This document shows positions 1-10,919 of a stretch of DNA of 64,000 bases, piece after piece. Position 1 is the first letter of the stretch. Each line of letters opens with the position of its first letter. The DNA lies in assembly GCA_949752735.1 (NCBI GenBank), contig OX457036.1:16974933-17038932 (forward strand). The letters run 5' to 3'. The notes below the pieces were generated by a model. The model was not told where the DNA came from. It made no database searches and saw nothing but the letters and a program-made list of their open reading frames with translations. The translations under genes were made by a program, and so were the position numbers. Source of the stretch: Lumbricus terrestris. Taxonomy: Eukaryota; Annelida; Clitellata; Crassiclitellata; Lumbricidae.

Positions 1-500
1 AGCCTACTTGCATAGAACACGTACTTTGTTGCAGCGTGTACCTTTATGCAAAAGAGTAGTTGGGTATAATTTTTCGGATAGTCACTGTATAAAAATATTT
101 TGCCCAAAAAATTATTTTTCGACCTACTTACCCAATTTTTTAGAGCTCTGTTACCGGAAACACAACATTATTTTTTTGGCCTAAGGGAACGCCAACTTTA
201 GTTTGACAACGAGTAAGTAATATAAAACGCAAAAATTATCGAATGACAAACTTAACTAACTTAATTAACGCAGAGAACTATAAATAATATTAATATATAG
301 TTTTGATATCAGTCCCCCATTATTATCAGAGATTTTGTTGGAAAACAGATAAAGGGAAACTATAGTGTGTCTATCCAAGCTACCAAAGCAACAGTTTTTT
401 TTATTGGAGGATGTGAAGCAGATCTTTCATCGTGGCATAGCCTACTGTTTGAGATAGCCTTAAGGGGAACATTGGACCTAAGAAATGACTGAAGAGAATC
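1..500. other. Intergenic, nothing recognised
   Basis: AT-rich sequence with no convincing ORF, RNA gene or repeat structure that I can identify. It ends at the 5' head of a SINE. Confidence 0.5.
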
Positions 501-704
501 GATGGTGTAGTGGTGGCGTCGTCGCCTTGAAGCCGGAAGGTTCGAGGTTCGAATCTACCTCGCCGCGCAAGGACCTTGGGCAAGTCCTTCACTCACAATT
601 GCTCAGTGCTTGGGGGTGAAACTCCGATGCAGTGTCCGCTCTGCAGTCGGGAGCGCCTCTGAGTAGAGAGCTTGAAGGGGCGCTATAACAAGTGCACATA
701 CAAA
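501..704 (+). repeat. tRNA-derived SINE, family 1, copy A
   Basis: The head matches RNA polymerase III promoter boxes: A box TGGTGTAGTGG near 503 and B box GGTTCGAATC near 548. A body shared with the other copies follows (CTTGGGCAAGTCCTTCACTC, then GGAGCGCCTCTGAGTAGAGA) and ends GAAGGGGCGCTATAACAAG. Five near full-length copies and fragments lie in this window (near 2941, 11975, 20621, 50070). The first bases of the head are missing here compared with the copy at 50070. The tail runs into CACATACA, as in other copies. Confidence 0.9.
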
Positions 705-743
705 ATGACGATCGTTAACATGAACCGATCACCGCCAAATGGC

Positions 744-792
744 TGCAGGCACGTCCAGGCACGTCCAGGCACGGTCAGGCACGGTCAGGGCT
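744..792. repeat. Short tandem repeat, about 10 bp unit
   Basis: Four to five tandem copies of CAGGCACGTC / CAGGCACGGT. No coding potential. Confidence 0.8.
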
Positions 793-1117
793 TGCTGACT
801 AACTCCACAAGTGACGCGTCTTAAGTTATAATTATAGAAAAAACATCTTATGGGTACTAAAGATGACAAATTATTTTAATCCCAAATAATCTTGTATATG
901 AGCATAGACAGGTAATCTTATGTCATCATTATTATATAATAATCACCTACTCTCATCCCCAGATAAAAAGAATACTCAATGAATAGACATAGACAATTGA
1001 ACATAATTGGACAATCTCAAGTATATACGCTGATCAGACCAATCACATTTTGTACCTGATAGTGATGTGTCTATCCACTTTTCTGTTATCATTATACGAA
1101 TGCAATAATAATCGCAA

Positions 1118-1179
1118 CTGATAATGATGATGATGATGATGACGACGACGATGAAGAAGAAGAAGAAGAAGAAGAAGAA

Positions 1180-1271
<92 letters not shown>

Positions 1272-1485
1272 TGACGATGATGATGATGATGATGATGATG
1301 ACGACGACGACGACGACGACGACGACGATGATGATAATGACGACGACGATAACTATGATGATGACGACGACGATTATGATGATGATGATGACGACAACGA
1401 CGACGATAACGATAACGATGACGATGACGACGACGACGACCACGATGATAATGATGATGATGACGACGACGACGACGGTGATGAC
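1118..1485. repeat. GAT/GAC/GAA trinucleotide array
   Basis: About 370 bp built almost only from GAT, GAC and GAA triplets, arranged in blocks of one triplet type. The long frames across it (poly-Met/Thr, poly-Val/Ile, poly-Ser) are by-products of the repeat and not genes. Confidence 0.97.
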
Positions 1486-1489
1486 TGTT

Positions 1490-1940
1490 TCATCCTATTC
1501 AACCATCTAAACAGGAGCATGACTAGACCCCTGCTGCAGTGCATGCTACTATCCATTCCCGCACGTAAATAAGCGCACCGAACAGACAGCAGCTCTGCGT
1601 AATAATAGCCTCATTAGCAGTCAGTCTAAATTGGACCGTGAACAGATAAATTTCCATGCAATAAACGACCGCGGTCATCATTCAGCGCTGGCCATGTCTT
1701 ATGCACCTGCCAGACGATAATAAGGCTACTTATCCACTATAGCCATCTCTACAGCCAAATTCCAGCAGACTGTTCAATCATTTACCCGTATAGTCATCCT
1801 GAGACAAGGCAGCGACTGTCGCCGGTTAGAACAACCTATCAAGACAAGCATGCAGAGTTGAAGCAGCATTGGATTACCAAGTCGAGTGTCATCAAACGAT
1901 TCATAGTTTCCTTGACTAATGATTGGTCAGAGTTGCTGCA
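1490..1940. other. Intergenic, nothing recognised
   Basis: Mixed-composition sequence between two tandem repeats. No ORF, RNA gene or inverted repeat was recognised. Confidence 0.4.
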
Positions 1941-1943
1941 ACC

Positions 1944-2282
1944 TCAACGCTCGTGAATAAGCTTGTGCCCAGCGCTCGTGAGTAAGCTGGTGCCCAACGC
2001 TTGTGAATAAGCTTTTGCCCATGGCAGCGCTCGTGAGTAAGCTGGTGCCCAACGCTTGTGAATAAGCTTTTGCCCATGGCAGCGCTCGTGAGTAAGCTTG
2101 TGCCCAACGCTCGTGAATAAGCTTGTGCCCATGCAGCTCGTGAATAAGCTTGCGCCCAACGCTCGTGAATAAGCTTGTGCCCAACGCTCGTGAATAAGCT
2201 TGTGCCCAACGCCTGTGAATAAGCTTGTGCCCAACGCTCGTGAATAAGCTTGTGCCCAACGCTCGTGGATAAGCTTGTGCCC
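1944..2282. repeat. Minisatellite, 25 bp unit with higher-order structure
   Basis: About 13 tandem copies of a 25 bp unit whose core is CTCGTGAATAAGCTTGTGCC. Near 1988-2090 two neighbouring variant units plus a spacer (GCCCATGGCAG) repeat as a block of about 55 bp, so a higher-order repeat has formed. The apparent minus-strand ORFs with HKLIHERWAQAYSRAL repeats are translations of the minisatellite. Single diverged monomers occur at 6066-6091 and 56362-56387. Confidence 0.95.
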
Positions 2283-2442
2283 TGCGCTTTACTTTTGATG
2301 GGTGATTTAGAAATTTGGGGATTACGATTACCTTTCAAACAACGAAATTTTTGGGCTGATATACTAAGACTCGGTTAAGATGGTGTTAACTTTACCGATA
2401 ACAATAATTTCACGCTGAAGGGATCGACATGGGTCGGCATGG

Positions 2443-2444
2443 GC

Positions 2445-2480
<36 letters not shown>
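2443..2480. repeat. (TA)n microsatellite
   Basis: TA dinucleotide run lying directly against the left terminal repeat of the element that starts at 2481. Confidence 0.9.
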
Positions 2481-2484
<4 letters not shown>

Positions 2485-4767
2485 GGTGTCCCATTTTGAG
2501 GTTATTTTTGAAAATGCTAAGTTTCTCCAGCCAAAAAGTATCATTGGTGGAAGATAACTTTAGGGGAAAAAATTCAAATTTTTTCAAGGTCATTTAGAGG
2601 TCCCCCCACAGGGTTATAAGATATCATAAAAATACATTGTGGTCTGCCGCTATCTTTATCAATTTCACTCATGCGTATTTTCATGAACCTTGGGTTTCTG
2701 CAGCCCAACACCATTTTCGTTCTGAATAAGTGCACCACGCATATATATATGTATATATGTCCTATATATACATATATATATAATTATATATATATATAAT
2801 TTCATGCAGAGCTGCTGTCTCGTGGGTTTGCATGTAAGGAGCAGCCATTTCGTTAAGTGTGCAAAACGAAATTTCAGACTGTTTGATATATCCTTTTCAC
2901 TACAGTCTGCTACATAATGCAAATATGGGTTAATTGTTTGTATGCGTACGTGTTATAGCGCCCCTTCAAGCTCTCTACTCAGAGGCGCTCCCGACTGCAG
3001 AGCGGACACTGCATCGGAGTTTCACGCCGAAGCGCTGAGCAAATGTGAGTGAAGGACTTGCCCAAGGTCCCTACGCGGCGACTTGGTGGATTCGAACCTC
3101 GAACCTTCCGGCTTCAAGGCAACGACGCCACCACTACACCACCGCGCCCCGCTATAATGGTTACATATTTTATATATTACAATATTGGTTAATTTTATTG
3201 TCATGGCAAGTCACAGTAAAACTAAAGCACTGTCAAAGTTGATGAATTGACCATCTAATTGAGAACTTGTGCTATCTTTGAGGTGATGCTTTCCAGCGAC
3301 TTTTATACATGTCTTTGACCATCTAAAAGGCTGCAGATAATCTGTGTTTTCAAGATGTTTGATGAAACTGGTTCAAATTAAACAAAGGTCAGTTTCTGCA
3401 GCAACAATTCCCAAAAGATAATTATTTTAACTGAGGGCTTTAAAACTTGCTTTTTGGATCAGGCTCACAGAGCATCATCCTATGGAGGATTTCCATGAAT
3501 TCTTTACATTTGCTGAGTTAATGGATGGATGTACCAAACATAACTGCATGTATTTGCGAGTTTGATGCTCTTCAGATAGAGTACGTTGTATAGCCAAGGC
3601 CGTTTAATATATTACTCAATGAAAATGTAGTTGCTGTTCTATGGAAACGAGACTGTCATCTGTTTAACAGATAATGATTCAGTTAAAACACTTTAACAAC
3701 TTTTGTTGTATCAGTGTAAGCCTACATCCTATCCTGGAGCACTGTCCGACCTCAGCTGATGCTACATTTAATTGCATCATGTTAGTTAGAAGATTACAAG
3801 CATATGATTATCCTGGTCTCAGTATTACGTACTGCACTTAAAGCAATGCAATGCCATTCTTGATATTTCAATCCAGAGCATGAAACTCTTGAATTGTTTT
3901 CCGATTTCTTAACACCACACAAGGGAACAACTCTCATACTACACAAGACCCCGAAATTGGATTTCACTTGGTCAAGTTTCTTCCACAATTTTACCAGAGC
4001 TATGTATCTCTCAAAGCCTTTTCCAGACTACCGGCGTTGAGGATAGCTTTCTAGAGAGTTCTGCTGTTTGACCATCTGGAAAACCGTACAATTAAGCCAT
4101 TGTAATCGTGAGCAATATGACATGTGTCACTGGCTGTGCTTGATACAGACATTTAATGCCATAACAAATGAAAGTCATAGACAGTTCTTATGGCAAGCTG
4201 TTGAAAAACATCGAAAGTACTTCACAAATTGCAACCATGACTCACTTGAGTCACTTCTTCCGATGTAGTGAACTACTTACTGTACCAAGCATATGACTAT
4301 CTCACATTTGGTACTGTGTACCAATATGCCATCTCAAAGTAAACTATTTCTGAATAACTGCTCGAATTATTATAGTAGTCAATAATGGTTAAATAGCATT
4401 CCAAATTCTGATAATATATGAAAGTCTTTGCATATGTAAATTTTGTCAAATTTAAGTCAATTAACTGCAAAACCAGTCTGAGCAAAATACAGCTTAACAT
4501 TTTTGGAGCAATTACATTGTATGACATATCATATTTTGTGCAAAAGCATTTAAAATATGTGGTGTGAATGACGTTGCCTCACATATTGAAATATTTGCAC
4601 TCGAATATCATAGTTCGCTTTATATAAAAATTGGAGCTCATGGGGGGAGCCCTGAAAATTATTTTAAAAATTCGAAAAAATTACACAAATATAATCATCT
4701 AGATAGGAAACTTTTTGACTGGAGAGACCTAAGAATTTCAAGAAAAAGTTTTGTTGGGACACCCTAA
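2481..4767. mobile_element. Putative 2.3 kb DNA transposon with long diverged terminal inverted repeats
   Basis: The left end TTAGGGTGTCCCA at 2481 is mirrored by TGGGACACCCTAA ending at 4767. Inverted similarity continues inward for about 130 bp: TTTCTCCAGCCAAAAAGT on the left against TCTCTCCAGTCAAAAAGT on the right read in reverse, and GTCCCCCCA near 2600 against GCTCCCCCCA near 4640. Both ends abut (TA)n, which fits a TA target. The interior holds a SINE (2941-3150) and AT-rich sequence with short broken ORFs. I recognise no transposase, so the superfamily is unassigned. Confidence 0.6.
2941..3150 (-). repeat. tRNA-derived SINE, family 1, copy B
   Basis: Reverse-strand copy with intact head (GGGGCGCGGTGGTGTAGTGG read on the minus strand, ending at 3150), B box and 3' body ending near 2941. 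It lies inside the 2481-4767 element, so it inserted after that element. Confidence 0.92.
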
Positions 4768-4810
4768 TATATATATATATATTATATATATAATATATTG
4801 TATATATATT
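4768..4810. repeat. (TA)n microsatellite
   Basis: Imperfect TA-rich run flanking the right end of the 2481-4767 element. The sequence from here to about 5190 holds nothing I recognise. Confidence 0.85.
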
Positions 4811-5198
4811 TCTTTAGATGAACTGTTGTAGCATTATGCAATATGCATGCACCATTACGTGAACGTCTGTAAGAAGCCGTCGTGTCGAAGCACATATACT
4901 AACTTACAATGTCAGCTTTCATTTCCCATGCGTGGAGTGACTGAAAGGTTGCGTCGTATTATGAAAATGGTGCTATATGTGGAAGACACGTATAATACGA
5001 GGCTGTCTAGAGGTCGACGCGAGGCACCTTCGACCATTAAGCTTCGCCAAAGATGTTGCTCCCAGTCGCCTCGTTGTCTGCTCGTTATGTAGACTTGCCA
5101 AGCATTTTTTGGCAATTATCTCACTCCCAGTTTCACATCCCACGCCTGCAGGATGAAGAACAGATGTGAAAGAAGGGGGGAAAGACGGAGAAGACACA

Positions 5199-5468
5199 AA
5201 GGGCGGATACAGAAATTTTCGAAGGAGGGGGCAAAATTTTCGGTCTTGGAACAGGGAAAAAATTTCGTCTTGGTCGCCGATAATTCTGATCACCTTTTTT
5301 AGCCATTTGTCTCGAATTCCCAAGGAAAAGATACGGACCTCGTGGGCGTGGGGAGGGCCTGCGGGACTACTCATAGGGGAGGGGGGGTCACGTCAACTTT
5401 CCAAGCCAGAATAGGTGGCAAAAATAAAAAATTTAATGGGGGAACCATGGCCGGATTGGCCCCCTGCC
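5199..5468 (-). mobile_element. hAT-like MITE, GGGGCGGAT-end family, diverged copy
   Basis: Begins GGGCGGATACAGAAATTTTC and ends CCATGGCCGGATTGGCCCCC. These are the two ends of a family also present at 12947, 22477, 56778 and 60802, here in reverse orientation. The interior carries family sequence (TTTTTTAGCCATTTGTC). No clear target duplication was found for this copy. No coding capacity. Confidence 0.7.
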
Positions 5469-5739
5469 AATACTGAGGAGACAGAACTGACTGCGGAGTA
5501 CCGTACAAAGAGAGAGGACGAACATATTATGGAAGAGACTTACAAACGGATAAGAAGATTTGTCAATGGCTTCATCTGAAAGACCATCGCCATCGCATAA
5601 ATAAACACAATAGTGCTATAGAAATAATTGCTTTAGAATCCATTGCATTAGGATGGATTCTGGGTAATTTGGGGCAGGCAGGAGATTAAGGATACATCAT
5701 TGTCAGAGGAGAATAATTTGACAGAAAAAGGGAAAGAAT

Positions 5740-6500
5740 AAATTAAGTGAATAAGGAGGAGGAGGAGGAGTAGGAGGGAGAGGAGGAGCAAAGGGAGAGG
5801 ATCGAGGTGGAGGACGAGAATGAAAAGGCTGGAGAATAGTATCAATCCTACCAGGAATAGGCTATTCCAGTAGGCCTAAGTACGGCCGAATAAATTTCAC
5901 AACGGAGACATAAAATCTAAATAATTGCTGAATAAACAATCTGCAAATGTGGAAGGTAGATGGAGAGTTGGGCAAAAGAGAGCCAACCACCCAAGTGTTT
6001 GCTATGGTTTTACGCAATATGAACTACAAATCTATGAGCTTAGACTACATATTTCTTAAGCACCAGGGCACTAGCTTATTCACGGGCGCTGTGTCAAGTC
6101 AGAGGGGTTGTCAAGAGAGCGATATCCAGTGGGGATATGAGGGAGAGACCAGAGAGTGGAAAGGCATGACGGATGGATGCGGTGGAGGAGATGGAAGAAA
6201 CGAATACAGAGGAGAAGGAAGAGGAAAAGGACGATGCGGAAGAAAAAGAGGAAGAGAGAAGAAGGAAAGGAATAAATTGGATGAAAAAGAGGAGCAAGCA
6301 GGAGGGAACGATTTCAGGATGCATGGAGAAGAAAGAAAAAATACTGTAGGAGAACAAGAGGAGGAATAGAAGGAAAATATTTAGAAGGAGAAGGTGGAGC
6401 ACGAAGAACGAAAGCAGGACAAGGAAGCGACAGAGGATGGGGGGAAGGTCAAAAGAAGAGGAGGAGGAAAAGCGAAAGGAGGATAAGTTAGGAAGAGGAT
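5740..6500. repeat. Purine-rich tract (GGA/GAA-rich)
   Basis: The + strand is strongly purine-biased, most clearly 5753-5830 and 6180-6500, with irregular GGA, GAA and GAGG blocks. The Lys/Glu/Gly/Arg-rich and Ser/Phe-rich frames across it come from composition and not from genes. A diverged monomer of the 25 bp minisatellite (GGGCACTAGCTTATTCACGG) sits at 6066-6091. Confidence 0.75.
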
Positions 6501-6773
6501 GAGTGTTTGAATGATGGCAGCGCATTAATTAGACCTGCTGTCTCTTGTGCGGCTCAAGAAGAGACACAGTTTATACAATACATGTATACAACTATACATG
6601 CATGCATGTATGCATGTATACATGTATATGCTCTGTTATTCCAATTCTTCTTCTTGTCGTCGTCGTCTGCGAAGCTGGTCCCACTAAGTCCCTTCACCGT
6701 CATCGCCTTCTCAACCGCAGTCACCCGAAGACCCGAAGCCATGCAGTCGATGGCTGTGATCCCCTACTAACCC

Positions 6774-6816
6774 CAGTCAACCCCAGTCAACCCCCAGTCA
6801 ACCCCAGTCAACCGTG
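6774..6816. repeat. CAGTCAACCC tandem repeat
   Basis: Four to five copies of an 11 bp unit (CCCAGTCAACC). A TA run follows at 6848-6872. Confidence 0.9.
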
Positions 6817-7019
6817 CAGTCAACTGACGCCATGCTTGGCAAGCATGTTATATGTATATATATATATATATACACGGTCAGGCAGAGGGACACGTATGGA
6901 GACACAGAGGCACACCAGACAGACAGATCGATAGACAAACTGATTAATACACGCAGAGAGGCATGCAAGCAGACACACGCAGAGTGACATGTGCACTGAC
7001 GGAGACACACAGACGAAGA

Positions 7020-7408
7020 TACATAGACAGATCTATGCATACACGGATGGACCATAGAATGGTAAAGAGACATAGACAGATTTAAACATGCACGGATGGA
7101 CCATAGAATGGTAAAGAGACATAGACAGATCTATGCATACACGGATGGACCATAGAATGGTAAAGAGACATAGACAGATTTATACATATACGGATGGACC
7201 ATAGAATGGTAAAGAGACATAGACAGATTTATACATATACGGATGGACCATAGAATGGTAAAGAGACATAGACAGATCTATGCATACACGGATGGACCAT
7301 AGAATGGTAAAGAGACATAGACAGATTTATACATACACGGATGGACCATAGAATGGTAAAGAGACATATATACAGATCTATGCATGCACGGATGGACCAT
7401 AGAATGAG
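7020..7408. repeat. Minisatellite, 49 bp unit, about 8 copies
   Basis: The marker GGATGGACCATAGAATGG recurs at 7045, 7094, 7143, 7192, 7241, 7290 and about 7339 and 7388, an almost constant 49 bp spacing. Units differ by a few substitutions (CTATGCATAC versus TTATACATAC); the last unit carries a small insertion and then diverges. Repeated minus-strand peptides such as SLYHSMVHPCMHRSVY are by-products. Confidence 0.95.
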
Positions 7409-7959
7409 AACAGACCCAATGTATAGACAAGCGCATACAAACAGTTGATAATATTGTTGCATTGATAGAGGCACGACACGTATACAGTGAACCAGACCTG
7501 GTTGGTGGTGCACGAAGAAGAAGGCACAGGCAGCAGGAAGAACAGGCAGCAATACAGACAGGTAGGCAGACAGACAGAGAGACAGACTCGTTTTCAACTG
7601 CAGACTGTTGATGGAGAATTAACCGCACTCGCGATCTATACAGCAAAGCTCTAAAAAAATGCAATGAATTCAAATGAAGGTCACTTCGCAGAATAATGAA
7701 CCGATTTCTACTAAAATCAGCTGCTGCATCCGAGAGAGACTATTTTCATCGTCGCACAATCGACCGACGTATACAATGGTTACTGTCAAACATAATGACC
7801 TATACACGTCTATATGTATGCATTGAATTATACATACTTAGGGCTATTATATGAACTCATGCCGGTGTGCACAATGCACATGTATAATCGCATATACAAA
7901 GACACTGTGTATCTTTGTGTACGCATGTATACATGTCTCTATGTGTGCATGCCTGCGTG

Positions 7960-8006
7960 TATGCATTGTATGTATGCATGTGTGTATGTATGTATGCATG
8001 TATATA

Positions 8007-8042
<36 letters not shown>

Positions 8043-8238
8043 TGTATGTATGTATGTATGTATGTATGTATGTATGCATGCATGTATATATATGTATGTA
8101 ACTAGGTATGTATGTATGTATGTATGTATGTATGTATGTATGTATGTATGTATGTATGTATGTATGTATGTATGCATGTATGTATGTATGTATCCATGCA
8201 TGCATGCATGCGTGCATGCATGCATGCATGTATGTATG
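7960..8238. repeat. (GTAT)n tetranucleotide array with TA and GCAT blocks
   Basis: About 280 bp of TATG/GTAT repeats interrupted by a TA block (8000-8014), TATATATATG (8087-8096) and a GCAT block (8196-8230). All long frames are by-products. Confidence 0.97.
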
Positions 8239-8239
8239 C

Positions 8240-9190
8240 CTCCTTTCCTTTCACCCAATGCCTTCAATCCCTCCACACTGTAAAGGATATACCGACGCCT
8301 TCTCACCATTCAATCAATGTATCAATCGATCAATCAATCAATCAACTTTATTCTTCCCGCAGAGGCACAGCAGTAATTATATAGCCCTGGTCCCATCCAG
8401 GACTGTGTAGCCTATAATTCAGTGACAAGGGGTAGAACCAAAGGAATAAAAGCTAACGTCTCGCTCTATAGTATAGGATGACATAGTCACACACGATTAA
8501 GTCAGTACGGTGACTCATTAAGTTGCTTACTATATTTATTTATTTATTTTAATGTTGATGTCTTTATTTCTCGACAAAATGTTGTTCATGTTGTAGTCAA
8601 TAAATGCAATTGTGCGCGCTTGCATTTATCTCAGTGAAACGATGCTTTGAAGTCGCGGCAGGTCGATGACATTCCTATTTTACTGTTGACTTGCCTTATG
8701 ACCTGCAAGGAATTCTATAGGTTTTTAAGATCTTCTCTACATTTGATTTCCTCGACCAGCTGAATAACTTGCATGCATGACCTTGACATGAACTGCTGAA
8801 AATTTACAGCTGCCGCTGCCACTGCAAGCAGTTGTAGTCTACGTCGGAAATGCTCCACGGGTTTCAACAAGTCAACTTCAGTTTTATTCGTCGTTTGCTT
8901 TATGCAGGAATTGTTCTATTGTCGTTTCAATTCTTGCAAATATTCCCAGCAAAACCCGATGTGGGTTATGATGCATGGGAAAAACTGCGCAAGTCGAAAG
9001 TCACAATTATTCTGATATAAACAATTAATATAACTTAGGCCATATTCTTAATTATGCCAATATATAGGCCCACACATTAGTGACCTGTTTTTTTAGGGTC
9101 GAGATCACCAAATGTTATTGCTTTCTGGGCTTTATGGAAAGCTATAGCATAAGTTTATGTATACTATTATAGAGATAACAATTCGAATCG
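8240..9190. other. Intergenic; one dispersed repeat segment
   Basis: Includes CAATCAATCAATCAACTTTA at 8330-8350. The segment 8655-8710 (CTATTTTACTGTTGACTTGC) resembles 63266-63333, so it is a dispersed repeat of unknown type. Nothing coding was recognised. Confidence 0.45.
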
Positions 9191-9665
9191 CAGGCATGTC
9201 TAAATCTCTCGACCCCTTGCATATATATATATATATATATATATCATGTACATTGTATGGGTATGTCACTACATAAGCCCTATATACAAATAAAGGCCGA
9301 TAATAATTATATCAATGATATGCCACTGTATTATGCATTATACATAACCCTGTGTCTCTCGACCATTGAATTGTCATCATATATATATATAATTATAATT
9401 ATATACTATGTATCACTCTGCATATAAGCCATGCACTACATATTATAGCTACTATAAACTAAATCGCTGTGGATAATATTATGAGCCATGCATGTCTGTC
9501 GACCCCTGAGGGCCCTGACTTGCCATCATAGGCATATATATGTATATATATATAACTAAATGTCACTACGTATCACACTCTATATAGCATAAATCACAAA
9601 GTTTAATTAATTATTATGCCATGTATAATGTATATATTCATCCCCCTGTCGACCCTTTGGCTCGT
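9190..9665. repeat. Degenerate tandem repeat, period about 140-157 bp
   Basis: The marker CTCGACCCC / CTCGACCATTG / GTCGACCCCTG / GTCGACCCTTTGG recurs near 9200, 9358, 9497 and 9649. Each is followed by a TA-rich block and by related phrases (TGTCACTACATAAG, TGTATCACTCTGC, TGTCACTACGTATC). This fits three or four old tandem units of a satellite-like sequence. Confidence 0.55.
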
Positions 9666-10362
9666 CGTCTTTTACATACATATGCATACAAGTAACTACT
9701 TATAAAAGAACATTCTTCAAAGGTCATGTATATGCAACTGCATGGTATAATTAGGCCTATATAGACCTTCTGCCTTTCAGACGGGCCCACGATATAATAA
9801 TGCGCCAGGGACTCCTGCGTCAAAAGACTGCAGCTTATGCTTCAGTGGTTTCTCCTTTGTGCTTCCTTATTGTCATTAGTTTGTGGTTGTATAAGGATGT
9901 ATACATAGACCCACACTAGGTTTTCTATTTCTGAAGGCTGTATAGATTTTGTATGCATGCGTAGGACGTATGTACTAGGTTCTATAGGCTATTCTTAAAC
10001 TCCGTACTGCTAGAACTTACACATTCTGACTTATAGCTGCATTCTAACCAGAGGGTAAGTTGCAATAAACATTAAAAGTATAGTTTTGAAATGATGCATA
10101 TGGCAATGTTATGCCGGTATGTAATGTAGTCTATCAGTTTCCATCTGCTGTAATCGTAATCGTTTTTCTCAAATCTTCAAAACGCCACTGTAATTGTATA
10201 GGAAGCCAAACAAAGGGTATGAATTAATTTTTCCCCGAGCGCTGCGTTGCACCAAAGGGGTTGTCCAAAGTGCATTGATAAGAAGATTCAATTCCGGTTG
10301 CCACAGGGTTGTATTATATACAATCTAATTGTGCATGCATGTACATACATATGCAATTATGT

Positions 10363-10529
10363 ATTTATGTATGTATGTATGTATGTATGTATGTATGTAT
10401 GTATGTATGTATGTATGTATGTATGTATGTATGTATGTATGTATGTATGTATGTATGTATGTATGTATGTATGTATGTATGTATGTATGTATGTATGTAT
10501 GTATGTATGTATGTATGTATGTATGTACG

Positions 10530-10563
<34 letters not shown>

Positions 10564-10613
10564 TGTATGTATGTGTGTATGTGTGTATGTGTGTATGTGT
10601 GTGTGTATGTATG

Positions 10614-10644
<31 letters not shown>

Positions 10645-10732
10645 TACATACATACATACATACATACATACATACATACATACATACACACACACATACA
10701 CACATACACACATACACACATACATACATACA

Positions 10733-10766
<34 letters not shown>

Positions 10767-10912
10767 CGTACATACATACATACATACATACATACATACA
10801 TACATACATACATACATACATACATACATACATACATACATACATACATACTATGTATGTATGTATGTATGTATGTATGTATGTATGTATGTATGTATGT
10901 ATGTATGTATGC
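10363..10912. repeat. Tetranucleotide array forming a large near-mirror palindrome
   Basis: (GTAT)n runs from 10363 to 10643, flips to (ATAC)n from 10645 to about 10850, then flips back to (GTAT)n to about 10912. The first two arms share the same interruptions in mirror order: GT blocks of 6, 6, 6 and 10 bases at 10573-10606 against AC blocks of 10, 6, 6 and 6 at 10686-10719, and GTACGTATATATG at 10525 against CATATATACGTAC at 10759. The arms are therefore inverted duplicates and not independent expansions. Small unit-number differences remain between arms. Confidence 0.95.
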
Positions 10913-10919
10913 ATGTATG

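Noticed and set aside
501..575. Functional tRNA gene
   Set aside because: A and B boxes are present, but the sequence does not fold into a full cloverleaf and is repeated in several copies with a common non-tRNA body: a SINE head. The same applies to 34041, 50070 and 57000.
976..1556. Long ORFs across the triplet array (poly-Val/Ile, poly-Met/Thr, poly-Ser)
   Set aside because: Pure translations of GAT/GAC/GAA repeats on both strands.
1916..2338. Three overlapping minus-strand ORFs with HKLIHERWAQAYS repeats
   Set aside because: The 25 bp unit gives similar peptides in all three frames; no start context and no splice signals.
3794..4268. Transposase remnants inside the 2481-4767 element
   Set aside because: Two short ORFs (minus 3794-3988, plus 4068-4265) were examined; no catalytic pattern or known domain could be recognised.
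7814..8410. CRISPR-like regular repeat
   Set aside because: A simple tetranucleotide array without unique spacers.
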